Source: Hyparrhenia diplandra (taxonomy: Eukaryota; Streptophyta; Magnoliopsida; Poales; Poaceae). Taken from it: a stretch of DNA of 64,000 bases. Under the pieces are notes generated by a model, which was not told the DNA's origin, ran no database searches, and saw only the letters and a program-made list of their open reading frames with translations. Of the stretch, positions 1 through 11,339 are shown in pieces. The DNA is taken from contig JADLZK010009303.1 in NCBI GenBank assembly GCA_015847255.1, positions 62,001 to 126,000 on the forward strand, given 5' to 3'. Within the stretch, counting starts at the first letter, position 1. Each line of letters begins with the position of its first letter. The position numbers were made by a program, and so were the translations under genes.

Positions 1-36
1 AGAGTTTCCAAACACTTTTGGAGAAGGGCATTCGGA

Positions 37-230
37 GCGAACTGCAAACCTGATCTCACGCAAATCTGGTTTAGAGACACGGTGAAGAAGGGAAGCAGGC
101 GGTTCACTTCCTAACGGTTCTGATCATCTGGATCTTGTGGGATCAAATGAATGAGAGAATTTTCCAGCGCAAGATATGTTCGAATCTGATCCGCAAACGA
201 AGTTTAAGTTGTTGCCCAATTCCGAGTCGG
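37..230. repeat. Direct repeat flanking the HIT4-like gene, left copy
   Basis: About 190 bp starting GCGAACTGCAAACCTGA recurs, diverged and with indels, at 5695-5880. The shared blocks include GATGAATGAGAGAATTTTCC and GCAAACGAAG. The pair brackets the HIT4-like gene. Confidence 0.8.
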
Positions 231-457
231 CTTGTGCTTGTATATATTCTGACTACTCATATACATATAGTCTCGAGGAGAGGTCTCGATTATACCCTCG
301 CCTCATCCAGACGCCAACCCTAGCAACCGAGAGCCGGCGGCGCGGGGTAGGTAGCGCACGGGGCAACTGATTCGAGCAAGCCGGAGGCAGCGGCGAAGGA
401 GGCAGCTCATCTGGGGCGGTGTAGCACGTCAAGGTGCTGCCCAAGCCCAAGGTCGTC

Positions 458-3400
458 ATGGAGAAGAGGAATCTGGTTAGTAGGCTGCAGGATGACCTGT
501 TTCGGTTGCGTGCTTGGGGTTGTTAGATTTTCCGTTCCCCATCAACCGATTTGAAATCTCATTTATCCATCAATCACCAAAATCGCGACGGGGTGTGTAG
601 CACGTGAAGATGAAAGCAGGAAGAAGGAGAGAAAGGAGATCAGGTCTGGATGGACTGTTGGGTCAATGCCTAATGGTTATAGGCGTTGATTAAGAGAAAA
701 ACTAATGTTCAATCGATTGACACCGAGACACTTCCTTTGCGTTTTGATAATTGGTATCCCCAAGTAGAGAGCGTTGGTCCTTTCTGATTAGCTCGCGGAC
801 AGCTTCACTTTCAATTGGTGTTCGCATTGCTGGGATTTTTGGTAAAAAAATTGGGGATGTTGGTTCCGTTATTCTGCTAGTGATGCTCAAATGCACATCT
901 TACTGTTTATATGAGTATGTTATTAACACTTGGTTTGACTATTAGTTTGTTCTCATGTAAATAGGAAACTGGAATGCTCTACCCTGTGGTATTAGAGAAT
1001 TCATGACTGATGAAAAAAAAAAAAAAAAGCACGTGTGTGTTCTGTTGGACAACCTTTTTCCAAGTCTTGTGCTAGCAATTGCTATGTCAGTTGAGGAGCA
1101 TGCCACATTAGCCCTAGGTTTATGTTAGTATTGGAAGATGATGAGTCAGCAAAATGTTTCTGGCATGCTGACTCAGAACATAATCATTGTTGCACAACAG
1201 GTGCCATGTTCTATTCTATTTGTAGTTTTTTTTTCTTTTTATGACAGCAGTTTCTTCCTGTTGGAAGCAACCATTATGACTGTTTTTGGAAGTTGTCATT
1301 ATGATTAGAACTGTGATCTTCTATGATGGCCTTGCTATTTTGATTAATGTGTCTTTTGACTAATGGTTTGTCACTCTGTTCAGGACGATCTGTGGCAGCA
1401 TGCTTTTCCTTTCGGGATTGAGGTTTGTTCCCATCCCTTTTTTTATTCGTAATGTGCACACATGGACATGTTATATAGCTTAAGCTGTACGCATTTCCTT
1501 GCCTTGAAACAACTTATAGTATTTGGCTTGTCATCTGCAGTTGGAAAGCATTGATAAGATAGAGGAATTCAATTGGGACTTCAAAAATTTAGAGGTATGA
1601 TAGTCAAATTTAATCTTGTAAGATTTACCCCCTTTTGAATGTTTAACTTCAGCATACAGTGATATGTGGTTGTTGTTGATGAGCAGGAAACACTACATGA
1701 AGGGGGAACTATATGGGAAGACGGTTTACTTGTTTGTTAGCACCGAGCGTAAATAACTAAGTATACTTCACACTCAGCTGTTTGTAAAATTGATTTTGGT
1801 ACTGTTGATCCTTGATACATGTTTTATAATGTTGATAATATTTCAGTAATCTGTTTCTAAAGTTAATTTTGCTACCATTGATCCTTGATACATGTTTTAT
1901 AATGTTGGTAATATTTCATAATCTGTAGCAAAGTAGGGTTATCTGGCCATAAATTTACTGATGTTTGTTTTAAGTGCTATGGTTTAGTGAGATTCAACAA
2001 TTGTATTTGTGTACCACTTTATATATATTGTATGTAAAGTGGATTTAGTATCTGCCATCTTCTTATTTCCATACTAGTTTTACACCTGTTGAATATTATT
2101 CCATACAAGTCAAATTGGCTCCTCTTGGCGTGCAGCACATGTATTGGATGTTAATGGTGAATTGAAGATGGTACCTGTTCCTGCTGTAGTTGCTGTAAGT
2201 TCTCATCCACTCTCTAGGCCCAGCATCTATAACACCATTCTATTTACATTTTGTGTTCCAAAGCAAAGCATGTTAGTGGAAAAAATTGCACAGTGGAGAA
2301 TGGTCTTGCAGTTGTACCTATTGAGCTGAACCTTTAGGTCATGTCTACATTAGATAAACAAATCAGCAGTTCTGTTTATACCTTTTGCATTACCTAAAAA
2401 CATACCATCTTTAGTATATTATTGTTTACGATTTTTATGTAGAATTATTAATTGCACAAGATGAAAATTTATATATCAGCTTTTAGTTTAGAAAGTTGCT
2501 TCAAGCTTTTGAAAATAGGAGTAAGAAACTCTATTTATTTTGTCAGTTGATGTTACCAAGAGAATTATCTTGGCAGGAGCATTTCATTCCTTCTATTGCT
2601 GTTGTTCTGTTATGATTCTTTTCTCTCTCTAAGATTTCCTGTTAACTTGTCAAAAATTATTTGGCTGGTGACCTTGTCTTGTTCTTCACTGATGTTTTAT
2701 ACCCTAACATTCAAATATTTGTCATATTTGATCAAATACTTGTTTAAGGCCTATGATCTGGATGGTTTGTCATGTTTAGCAGTTGACATGTTCAATTTTG
2801 TAGGTTGACTGTCCTTTTCCTCCATCAGATCAGATTGGCATAAGCATCGTTCATATGGGACAAGAAGAAATAATACCAATGAAAGCGATGAAGATGGCAT
2901 GGGAGCCTTATGTTCCTCTTGAGGACTGGTACTGTTGCGTTACTTATATCGAGCAATATTTGTTGCCTTTTGTTTTCATTGTTTATATCCCTGCTTTTTT
3001 CCTATACCTTTTTAACTTATTTTGCTCACCTTGCTATTGTTTTGCCTACAGGAATTTTGGCAGGATTGGAAGTTTGAAAACAAAAATCTTCATTCTCTGT
3101 TGCACCCAGCGGCGTGTGAGTTTTATGAGTTTATGCTTTCAGAATTTCATGCTTTAGGTACATATTTATTTATGTTGCTTAAATGTTTCCAGGCATTTTC
3201 ATTCTCATTCAATGATGTGCTATATTTCCATTACCACTAGTTACGATTACTAAATCTCAGGTTTATACATTTATAGGTTTGCACTGAAGCATATGAAAAC
3301 TGAGAGAGCTGAAAGGTTCTTCTACGGCAAGCCCATGCCATGTAAGCTGAATTGGATTTTTTTTAGGCCTGTATTATGCTTCTCTAGTAATATCAATTTT

Positions 3401-5539
3401 TTTACTCTTTTTTGCTTTATGATCCTTTGAATACCCCTTACCATTAGAGAGGTTCCACTGTTATACCTATCTTTGGCACATGTCAAGATTATGTAAACCA
3501 AACCATCCAAAATTGTGCATAATTCTACAGAACTCCAGCCACTATTAGTTGAATGGTTGCAATGCAATTCTTCGTCTTGGAATGGTGCCCTTTTCCCTAA
3601 TCAAATTGTTAATTCATTGAAGTGGCATTTGATGAAACATGCCTGCGAACGCATGCAATGGCTTTTAAACTTGTGTTTTTGGTTGACTGGTATTCCGTTT
3701 TACAAAATCATAATGGCATCATATTTAGTAACATCAATTTGAATTATATCCTGGTTGCTTTCTAGTAATTTGATGGCACATAATATCCTGTTCAAATCTC
3801 TCTTTAATTCTCCTTTTTTTTCTTCTGAGGGGATAAATTTCTTCTTTTGAATTTTTGCACTTTGGTGCATATTTGCTTGACCTTTAGTGCTGTTCGCACC
3901 TTGATGGTTAGCATCTCTAAGGTGTGCGGATTTTCAAGTCATGCTATTTTCATAAAGTACTCAGTGGGCAGCGAGGTGGTGCCTAGTACATATTACTGTC
4001 TAGCAATGCAGAAACCTAGGCAGCAGACAATGTTATGTGGCAGGGTTGTGCCTAGCGCCTAAGAACTGCCAGGATGGAATTGTCAATCACATTCTAGGAC
4101 ATCATAAGCACGGAAAGATTACTAAGTACTCAATATGACCCTACACTGGCTGAATCCTGTGGCACAATCCACTCTCAGATACATGCCCATATTCTAGGGC
4201 TATTTTGATCACTCGATTTAAATTTATATGGCATTATTTGTTTTAATGATATCATTCTCTGTGGGGTAATCTCATTGGCATATGAACCTTGTTCACTATC
4301 TTGCAGATTACCCAAATCCTCATCCTCATGAAGATGATGCTACAGTTGTCAGAGTCGTATATCCTCTACTAGACCGCCCGGTAAGCTTTCTTTTAAGCGT
4401 ATTATTGCTGTGAACTAGTCTGCTTTTGTCTGTGATGTGATCATCAGTCGACGAGGTCATGGTTTTTGTCTGGCGCTGGTGACATGCTGCCATTGTTGTT
4501 GCTACAGGCAATCTCGTCCTGTGGGGACCCCTCCTAATCTTCCATTGCTACTATCTGATCATGTGCATTGCTTCCGTGTTGTCTTAAACGTTGTCACCTG
4601 TTTTGTAGTATGTTGGATGCTTGACCTAAATTCCTGTCACAATTTGATGGTGCAAAACCCAAGTGGATGGGTGGGTTGTTTGAGGTCTTGTTGTTGATAA
4701 TAAAGCAACAATAAAATCTGCTTAGCCTACTTTCCACTTTGTAGTTATTGTATTTCTATTTCAAACACTATTCACAGAAGTGCACTCATGCATCCTAATT
4801 AAGTCTCCAGGTCTGTAAATTGCTCATACGTTAATGTTTACGTCGTGCTGCTTGTTGCAGATAATTTGTGATTTTTACTTGGGATTGGATGATTACAAGG
4901 TTTGTAAGGAATTACAGTTCTACTCTGATGTGCAATGCTATGCTACCTATGAAAGGACATCCATGTTGAGTCATATCATGTTGTATGCAGGCTTTAGCTG
5001 ATAAGATAGTAAAAAATGAGCGTTTGCCAAAGGCTGAGGGCAAAAAGATTGAGGTCACTAATCTCTGCTTAATCAATTATACACTCTAAAGTTAGCATTG
5101 TTTTATAGAAGTAACTCCCTTCCTAATTTTGCTGCCACGTTTCTTTGACAGGAATTTCTAAAGGTGAAGGTTAAACAAGGGGAAATAGAACTGAAACAGG
5201 TCCATTTAACTGAAATATTTAATTATTTTCCAAGAGATTTGATGCTTTACAATATTCAGTATTCCTCAAAACTTGCAGGTTGAAAAAGTCAGGAAGAAAT
5301 TTATTGATGATATGGACCCTAAGCAAAAGAGAGGCATTTGAAAACATCAAATTTTACAAATTCTATCCCGTGAAAACCCCAGAGACACCTGATGTTATTA
5401 GAAAGGTATGAAGTTGATCTTCAATGCACAATACTTAAATGTATCTGAACCTGCAGCACAAGATTTAACTGGTATTTACTATTGTCTGCAGACGAAGTAC
5501 ATCAACAAATATTATCCCAAAGCACATTATTTGATGTAA
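458..5539 (+). pseudogene. HEAT INTOLERANT 4 (HIT4)-like gene, disrupted
   Basis: Spliced exons recover most of a HIT4-family protein. Likely exons: 458-475, 1384-1422, 1541-1594, 1687-1748, 2136-2194, 2804-2928, 3052-3115, 3277-3341, 4307-4380, 4861-4899, 4991-5053, 5152-5199, 5279-5405, 5492-5539, stop TAA at 5537. Family landmarks seen: DLWQHAFPFG, EFNWDFKNLE, CPFPPSDQIGI, EEIIPMKAMKMAWEPYVP, an RKK helix near the end, FYKFYPVKTPETPDV and the C-terminal YINKYYPKAHYLM. Arabidopsis HIT4 is a chromocentre protein needed for heat-induced chromatin decondensation; a similar role here is inference. Three reading-frame breaks were found: a five-G run at 1702-1706, the donor of the exon ending near 3115, and one extra base near 5321-5330 leading to TGA at 5339. 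The lysine-rich N-terminus of HIT4 is absent. It is either a pseudogene or a gene hit by sequence errors; identity is firm, exon 1 is tentative. Confidence 0.75.
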
Positions 5540-5694
5540 TGGTGTTCCTGATGTCACATGTTTGCTAAACTGTGACTAAGGCTGGATGAAGAACTTGTAA
5601 TTCGCACCGCCGCTGGTGGTGACGGACAAGCTCGGTCCCAATGCTTAAACTTATATTTTTCATTAGCGTCTTCATCAGTTGTTAGCTTAGCGCG

Positions 5695-5880
5695 CGAACT
5701 GCAAACCTGACCCCTGAATTGTGGTGCCTACTATACAACATAACATGCAAATCTGGTTTACATACACTCCCTAATGGTTCTGGTCATCTGGACCTTGTGG
5801 AAACAGATGAATGAGAGAATTTTCCAGCGCAAGAAATAAATATGTTTGAATCTAATCTGCAAACGAAGTTTTGGTTGTAA
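5695..5880. repeat. Direct repeat flanking the HIT4-like gene, right copy
   Basis: Same orientation and order of blocks as 37-230. It begins about 155 bp after the HIT4-like stop, so the window start probably lies at the same place downstream of an upstream tandem copy of that gene. Confidence 0.8.
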
Positions 5881-5984
5881 GGCAGTCATCAGCATTAATA
5901 AGGACCGATATATGAATGAACCAGCAACCGATCTCCAAACGGCGGCGGCCAGTGGCGCAGAGCAAGGTGGCCAAGCTCATTTAA

Positions 5985-6345
5985 AATTGGAAGTCATAAC
6001 TCATAAGTCGTGGTATTTTTCATGCAAAATATCGCGCGCAAAGTGGCCAGCAGGATTTGAACCCATGACCTCCCCTCGCGTACCCTTCTCTACTGCACCC
6101 ATTTGTCACTAATGTATATAATCCATTTTGGTCAACACATTAAGGGAAATTCAAACATAGTTTTCCATGGTAAGATGATTTCAAATGAAGAAGTCACAAG
6201 TCGTAGCTTTTTTGCGCAAAGATTATGCGTTATGTGGCCGACAAGATTCAAACTCGCCATCTCCCCCTCGCGCGTAGTGTCCTCTACCACTGCCCCCATC
6301 TGTCACTTGTGTCTATAATCCATTTTGATTATCCACATATTACAC
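5985..6345 (-). repeat. Two tandem degenerate copies of a tRNA-like (SINE-like) sequence
   Basis: Two related blocks about 190 bp apart (roughly 5985-6140 and 6170-6345). On the minus strand copy 1 carries GGTTCAAATCC (6053-6063), a good Pol III B box, and copy 2 carries GAGTTTGAATCTT (near 6243). Upstream of each lies an A-box-like stretch (copy 2 TGGTAGAGG at 6281-6289; copy 1 AGTAGAGAAG near 6090). The A-B spacing of about 45 bp fits a tRNA-derived promoter. No cloverleaf is complete, so this is not a functional tRNA call. Confidence 0.4.
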
Positions 6346-6349
6346 TAAA

Positions 6350-6760
6350 ACGAAGTGTAAATTGATTATTTAAGACCCTAAGTTAATTCAAATAAAAAAG
6401 CGTCCAACTATAATGTTTCATAATTTTTGAAGATCTACAATTTTCATATTTGTGTTTCTTCATCCAAGTTATTTAGGACATGTCGACCAATGGAGGCTAA
6501 TAGGACCGTTTGTCCAATATGGCCCACAAGATGGTTTTAATTGAAAAAGTTGTCAACTATGAACTTTCATAACTTTTTAAAATCTCCAACTTTAATAATT
6601 TTGGTAGTTTTTATCCAAGGTCATTTAGGACCTGTCAGCCAGTGAAGGGCCGACCTGCTTTTTATTTTATCTTGGCAGGTTACTACTTTTGATTGCCATT
6701 GGATGAATGCCATTTAACGATTCACATTGTTGGAATATACAGTCACTGTGCCATTACAAC
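6350..6760. other. Intergenic, AT-rich repeat-like DNA
   Basis: Holds no gene. Two similar sentences (around 6400-6520 and 6530-6660: AACTATAA-GTTTCATAA, CTACAATTTTCAT, GTCATTTAGGAC) suggest an old internal duplication of a transposon fragment. Confidence 0.4.
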
Positions 6761-6792
6761 GAGTTCACGAGGCTAGCCCAAGGTTTTTCTAG

Positions 6793-6795
6793 TAT

Positions 6796-6826
<31 letters not shown>

Positions 6827-6828
6827 TT
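6793..6828. repeat. (ATTT)n microsatellite
   Basis: About nine uninterrupted units of TATT/ATTT lie just upstream of the pyrophosphatase promoter. Confidence 0.95.
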
Positions 6829-7118
6829 CTAGTGAGAGTAGCATCGCTAGTGTACCGTGCAGGAGGAGCATCGACGCAGCTCCATCACGCCGCGGTGGCT
6901 TCAAGGCTCGCTAATGTGTACTGACAGGCAGCGTCTCGTACGTCGTACCCAGTGCTCGAAGTTTCGGCCGTGACGAGGGCGACTAGAGAATCCTCACCGT
7001 GGAAAGAGACTCGATTAATCCAGTGTGCTGTGGCCTCGTAGTCGTCGAGGAAGCCCAAAGAAGTCGCGAGAAGCGGTGCGCCGTGGCAGCCCGCAGCGTG
7101 CCAGTCCCTGCCGAGCAC

Positions 7119-7127
7119 CATATATTT
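7119..7127 (+). promoter_or_regulatory. Probable TATA box of the pyrophosphatase gene
   Basis: CATATATTT lies about 50 bp upstream of the probable start codon at 7169, in otherwise GC-rich DNA. Confidence 0.5.
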
Positions 7128-7168
7128 CGTGCACGCACGGCATGGCACGGCACGGGGAGTCAGAGAAA

Positions 7169-8589
7169 ATGAGCGGCCAGGCGGACTGGCACGCGGACGC
7201 GGGGGGCTGATGGGGCGAGCCGCCCCGCGGCACCCCGGCTGAACGAGAGGATCCTCTCGTCCCTGTCGCGGAAGTCCGTGGCCGCGCACCCATGGCATGA
7301 CCTCGACACCGGTGAGACAGCTCGATCTCCCCTTCCCCGCGCGTTCTGTTTCCAGGCGTCAGCTGCTCTCAGTGTTAATTCCAGAGGCGCTCTCTGTACG
7401 TGCGTGCAGGTCCTGACGCTCCCGCTGCGTTCAACGTTGTAAGTAACATAGCCTCACAATTTCTTCTTCTTCGTTGTTCCATGTACGTACGGCTGTGATC
7501 AGTGATCGTTGATATAGGTCGTGGAGATCTCGAAAGGGAGCAAGGTCAAGTACGAGCTCGACAAGGAAACGGGGCTCATCAAGGTCAGTACACGTCAGCT
7601 CGATCGCCATGGTCAGCGTCCAGTAGTGTCGTCGTCACGTACATCAGAATTCAGAATCCGAGCTGTGTTCTGACAGGTCGATCGCGTGCTGTACTCGTCG
7701 GTGGTGTACCCCACAACTACGGCTTCATCCCGCGAACGCTCTGCGAGGACAACGACCCCATGGATGTCTTGGTGCTCATGCAGGTGCGTGTAGCTCGCTA
7801 GCTTCTCTGCTCCGTCCTGTGCTAACCAACCAGCCAGTGCCAGCTTCTCGTTTCAAGGGAAGCCTTGTACAAGCTGAAGATGCAAAACCGTTTGTGATCG
7901 ATCATCACCTGCAGGAACCAGTTCTTCCTGGCAGTTTCCTCCGAGCCAGAGCGATCGGCCTCATGCCTATGATTGACCAGGTAACATCTATTCATCGCAC
8001 ATCAAATCCTGCATCTTTATACCAGCCAGTTATAGGTGATCAGAAATACGATTGGTCTATTGTCGGATTCTCGTGGGGACAGGGAGAGAAGGACGACAAG
8101 ATCATAGCTGTCTGCACCGATGATCCCGAGTACCGCCACTACAATGATCTCAACGAGCTCTCGCCTCATCGCGTCCAAGAGATCCGAAGGTTCTTCGAGG
8201 ACTGTAAGCTGCCAGTCTTCTGCTTGCTTCTGTTTTCAGATTTCGAAATCTTTGTGTTAGCATCTCCAAGAGACTCTTTATACATTTCCTAGTTTAGAGG
8301 AATAGAGATTTTGGTGACAAAATTCTTCCAACAGCCTTTCTCAATTGGATATCTAAAATGTTCAGATAAGAAGAACGAGAACAAGGAGGTTGCCGTCAAC
8401 GAGGTGCAGCCTGCAACCGCTGCCCGCGATGCCATCAAGTACTCCATGTTAGTATCCTAACTAGACCACTTCAAGGTTCACACAGCATGGACTTTCCTGT
8501 GTCTTCAAAGTATCCAACGATCTATGACATGATCACTGTTTGGCAGGGATCTCTATGCGCAATACATTTTGCAGAGCCCGCGACAGTAG
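7169..8589 (+). CDS. Soluble inorganic pyrophosphatase (family I), eight coding exons, two frameshifts
   Basis: Hydrolyses pyrophosphate to phosphate (EC 3.6.1.1) in the cytosol, pulling biosynthetic reactions forward. Exons 7169-7311, 7410-7438, 7518-7583, 7677-7783, 7915-7980, 8083-8213, 8366-8447, 8547-8589. Landmarks: LNERILSSLSRKSVAAHPWH, the substrate pocket VVEISKGSKVKYELDKETG, YGFIPRT and the metal-binding signature DNDPMDVLV, RARAIGLMPMIDQGEKDDK, and the plant C-terminus ending YAQYILQSPRQ. All introns are GT-AG. Two breaks: the run CCCC at 7709-7712 lacks one C needed for VVYPHNYG, and the G run at 7201-7206 puts ATG 7169 out of frame with the rest (one G too many, or two too few). 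Both sit in homopolymers and the rest of the gene is well conserved, so I favour sequence error over a pseudogene. The 3' end converges with FBPase. The start codon is the least certain part. Confidence 0.88.
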
Positions 8590-8941
8590 CTTATTTCATC
8601 ATTTATTTACTTGGGCACCTCTTCTTCACCAGTACTTAGCGTGTGTGGATAACTCGAATCAAACTTTAGTATCCTTAGGCTGGTAATAACACAAAGCTTT
8701 TAGGTGCTAGAGATGCATATATGTGCATGCTTGTATGTATATAATGTATGGTATGTGTAACTCGAATCAAACTATGAGTATGTACTTTTTCGGAGGCCCT
8801 TAGTTGCTTGTGAAGCTGTTCCAGGCCTCCATACTATATATTACACTGAATGTTACAAACTTACGACGACACCAAGGAAAGAGATGTCTGAAACTCTGAA
8901 TCAGGTCACAGCAGAGCCAAGAACCTCATTTGGGTTCCCAA
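8590..8941. other. Convergent 3' flanks of pyrophosphatase and FBPase
   Basis: About 350 bp between two stop codons facing each other. It should contain both 3' UTRs; no other feature is visible. Confidence 0.6.
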
Positions 8942-11299
8942 TCAAGCTGAGCTTGACTTTGCCTGCTCGGCGTACAAGGCTTTGATTTCCTCCACATCGT
9001 CGTAGCTGCCGAGGAATATCGGGGATCTCTCGTGGATCTTGGTTGGGACCAGATCAAGAGCCTGCAGTGCCATGTTTCACCGCATCACGGTACAGGTACT
9101 GAACACACAGTTCTATGACAAGGGAGCAGAAATGTTTTTTTTTTCTATTTAAAATTCTTAAAATAGAGAGGCGAAAAAACCTACCCGTTCTTTGCCTGTG
9201 AAGGACTGACCTCCAGCCTGCTCCATTAGGAATGACATGGGGAAAACTTCATACAGGACACTGCCAAACCAAACAAATCGAGACAGGTTCAGGAGTGTTA
9301 TGACTGTATATGCAAGTATGCAACTGGAGACTGGAGGTAAACGGATGCCAAATGACGGTAGGCGTCAGCTTACCGGAGCTTTCCATTTGGGCTCTTCTGG
9401 TCAGCAGGGTACAGAAATACACCTCCATATAGCAAGGTACGGTGCACATCAGCAACCATACTGTAAAAGTAAGCCATCAACATCAACGAGTGTGTGTGTT
9501 TTAGTATTCTGCATTGAACTATAAATAGTACCATCCTACGTCATGTAAAGGACATTTTACCGGTGAAAATCTAGTGAAAAGTCGGCTCACCTTCCAATGT
9601 ATCTCAAAGATTTTGGTGGCGAACCATCTTTGGGGTATTTGCAGCTCTCCACGAACCTGTGATTTATGGCGTAAGCTATAGCTGGAGCTTCGTTTCCATG
9701 AGGGAAAGAAAACAGGGGCAGGCCATTCTTATGAACACAAATGAGACCTACTTTTCAACAGGCACGTCCCAATTTTTGGCGTTCCCTTCATTGACTGAAT
9801 AAATCCTCCCCTTCTTAGGTATCTGCACAAAGAGAGAGAGAGAGGGGAGTGGTAGACTGATAGTGATCAGTATTCAGTTTGCCTGAACAGTTGAATAAGA
9901 AAAAGACTGAAGCTCAAAAAAGAACCTTAATGTCTGGATGAGTTAGTATGAACTCGCCAAGTGAAGGATCAAGTGTGAAGCCATTGACACCACTTCCAGT
10001 GCTCAGAACAAGCTGCATCAGATTAGTTGCACATGTCAATTCATCAGACGGGGCTACAGATGGATGGTTGTCTTCAGAGAAGATGGATTACCGTGCAGGA
10101 ACTGCCATACATGCAGTATCCGGCGGCAAGCATGTCCTTGCCAGGTTGCAGTACGTCCTCCAGAGTGACATTGTCCTTGTCCTTGATCATGTAAATCCCA
10201 AAGATCTACAAAGCAAAGGAATTTACTTGAAGGAAACTCATGTAAAGAAACATGAAGCTGCTGAATTAAACACACACACACTGAAGAACTGACAGAGATT
10301 TTTTTTTTTAAAAAAAAAAAAAAAAAAACTCAAAAGATTGACAAAGGCGCAGTTCGTTACAAAATTTGTCAACAGTCAAGTCGCGATTACAAATTAAGTT
10401 GGACGCAGAAGTTTGCTATGAGCTTAAATTTGCAGTTATTTCAGACCCATAAATAAATCTAGAAAAGTAGGTAACAAAGGAACAGTTAGTATATAGTATT
10501 GCTTTTGATGTCGCTGTGCTGACATTTTTGTAATGAAATTTCAACGTTCCATTAAAGGCCCCAGAGATTTCTTGTGTTCATACCGTTCCGATGGAGACGC
10601 CACAGTCGATGTTGGAGGAGCCGTCGAGGGGATCAAAGCAAACACAATACCTTCAATTTCATCGGCCGGGTCACCAAGATATATAGCAAGAAGAAGAGCA
10701 TACACATAGGCAGCAGCTCAAGTTGAGTGTGCTCACTTTCCACGTAGCTTAGGGTCCACGAACGTTGCTTCCTCGTCCTCCTCCGACACAAGGACGCACT
10801 ACATATGCGTACACCAGCGCCGGCCGAGTCATCATCAGAAAACAGAACACTTGGAACTCAAACGGACAATCGCAAATGGACAAGGAGGAGGATGGATTCG
10901 TACTGTGCGACCGCTGCTGACGAGGGCTTTGACGAACACCTCGTTGGACAGGACGTCCAGCTTCTTCTGCTCCTCTCCCTGTCGCACAGGCACGGCACGT
11001 CGAATGAACAACCAGCAAGGCAAGCATCGATCGTCACATCTCGATCAATCTCTCTGAAGAAAAGAAGAAAAAAAGCGACTTATTGCACTTGCCTGCACGT
11101 TGGTCTCGCCGGCGAGCCCAATGAGCTGGGCGAGCCCAGCCTTGTTGACGGCGGAGGCGACGAACTTGCAGCCGAGGACGATGTGGGAGAGCAGGATGGT
11201 GAAGTCGCCGCGGGACTCGGGGTTCCGGCTCTGCTCGTTCAGCACGTGCCGCGTGATGGTCATCAGGTCCGTCCGGTGCGCGTCCGCCGCGTGGTCCAT
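8942..11299 (-). CDS. Cytosolic fructose-1,6-bisphosphatase, 11 exons, intact, 343 aa
   Basis: Removes the C1 phosphate of fructose-1,6-bisphosphate (EC 3.1.3.11), a controlling step of sucrose synthesis in the cytosol. Exons, 5' to 3': 11093-11299, 10904-10978, 10737-10798, 10584-10650, 10092-10205, 9926-10012, 9752-9822, 9591-9656, 9374-9460, 9185-9260, 8942-9061. The joined frame is open throughout. Landmarks: LMTITRHVL near the N-terminus, SEEDEE, the metal-binding core FDPLDGSSNIDCG, LAAGYCMYG, and the family signature GKLRVLYEVFPMSF. There is no plastid transit peptide and I see no redox-regulatory cysteine insertion, which separates it from the chloroplast enzyme. The tail AEQAKSSSA runs slightly past the usual end. 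Intron 1 uses a GC donor (CAG|GCAAGT); the others are GT-AG. Pyrophosphatase next door acts in the same sucrose-synthesis context, though adjacency alone proves no link. Confidence 0.97.
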
Positions 11300-11339
11300 C
11301 TCGCCGCCGCGCCTTCGCTCCCTGCTGGCACTTCTCACC

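Noticed and set aside
1008..1028. Poly(A) run as another tail-only insertion
   Set aside because: No direct repeat on both sides.
10300..10328. T/A run in an FBPase intron as a tail-only insertion
   Set aside because: No convincing flanking duplication; simple low complexity.
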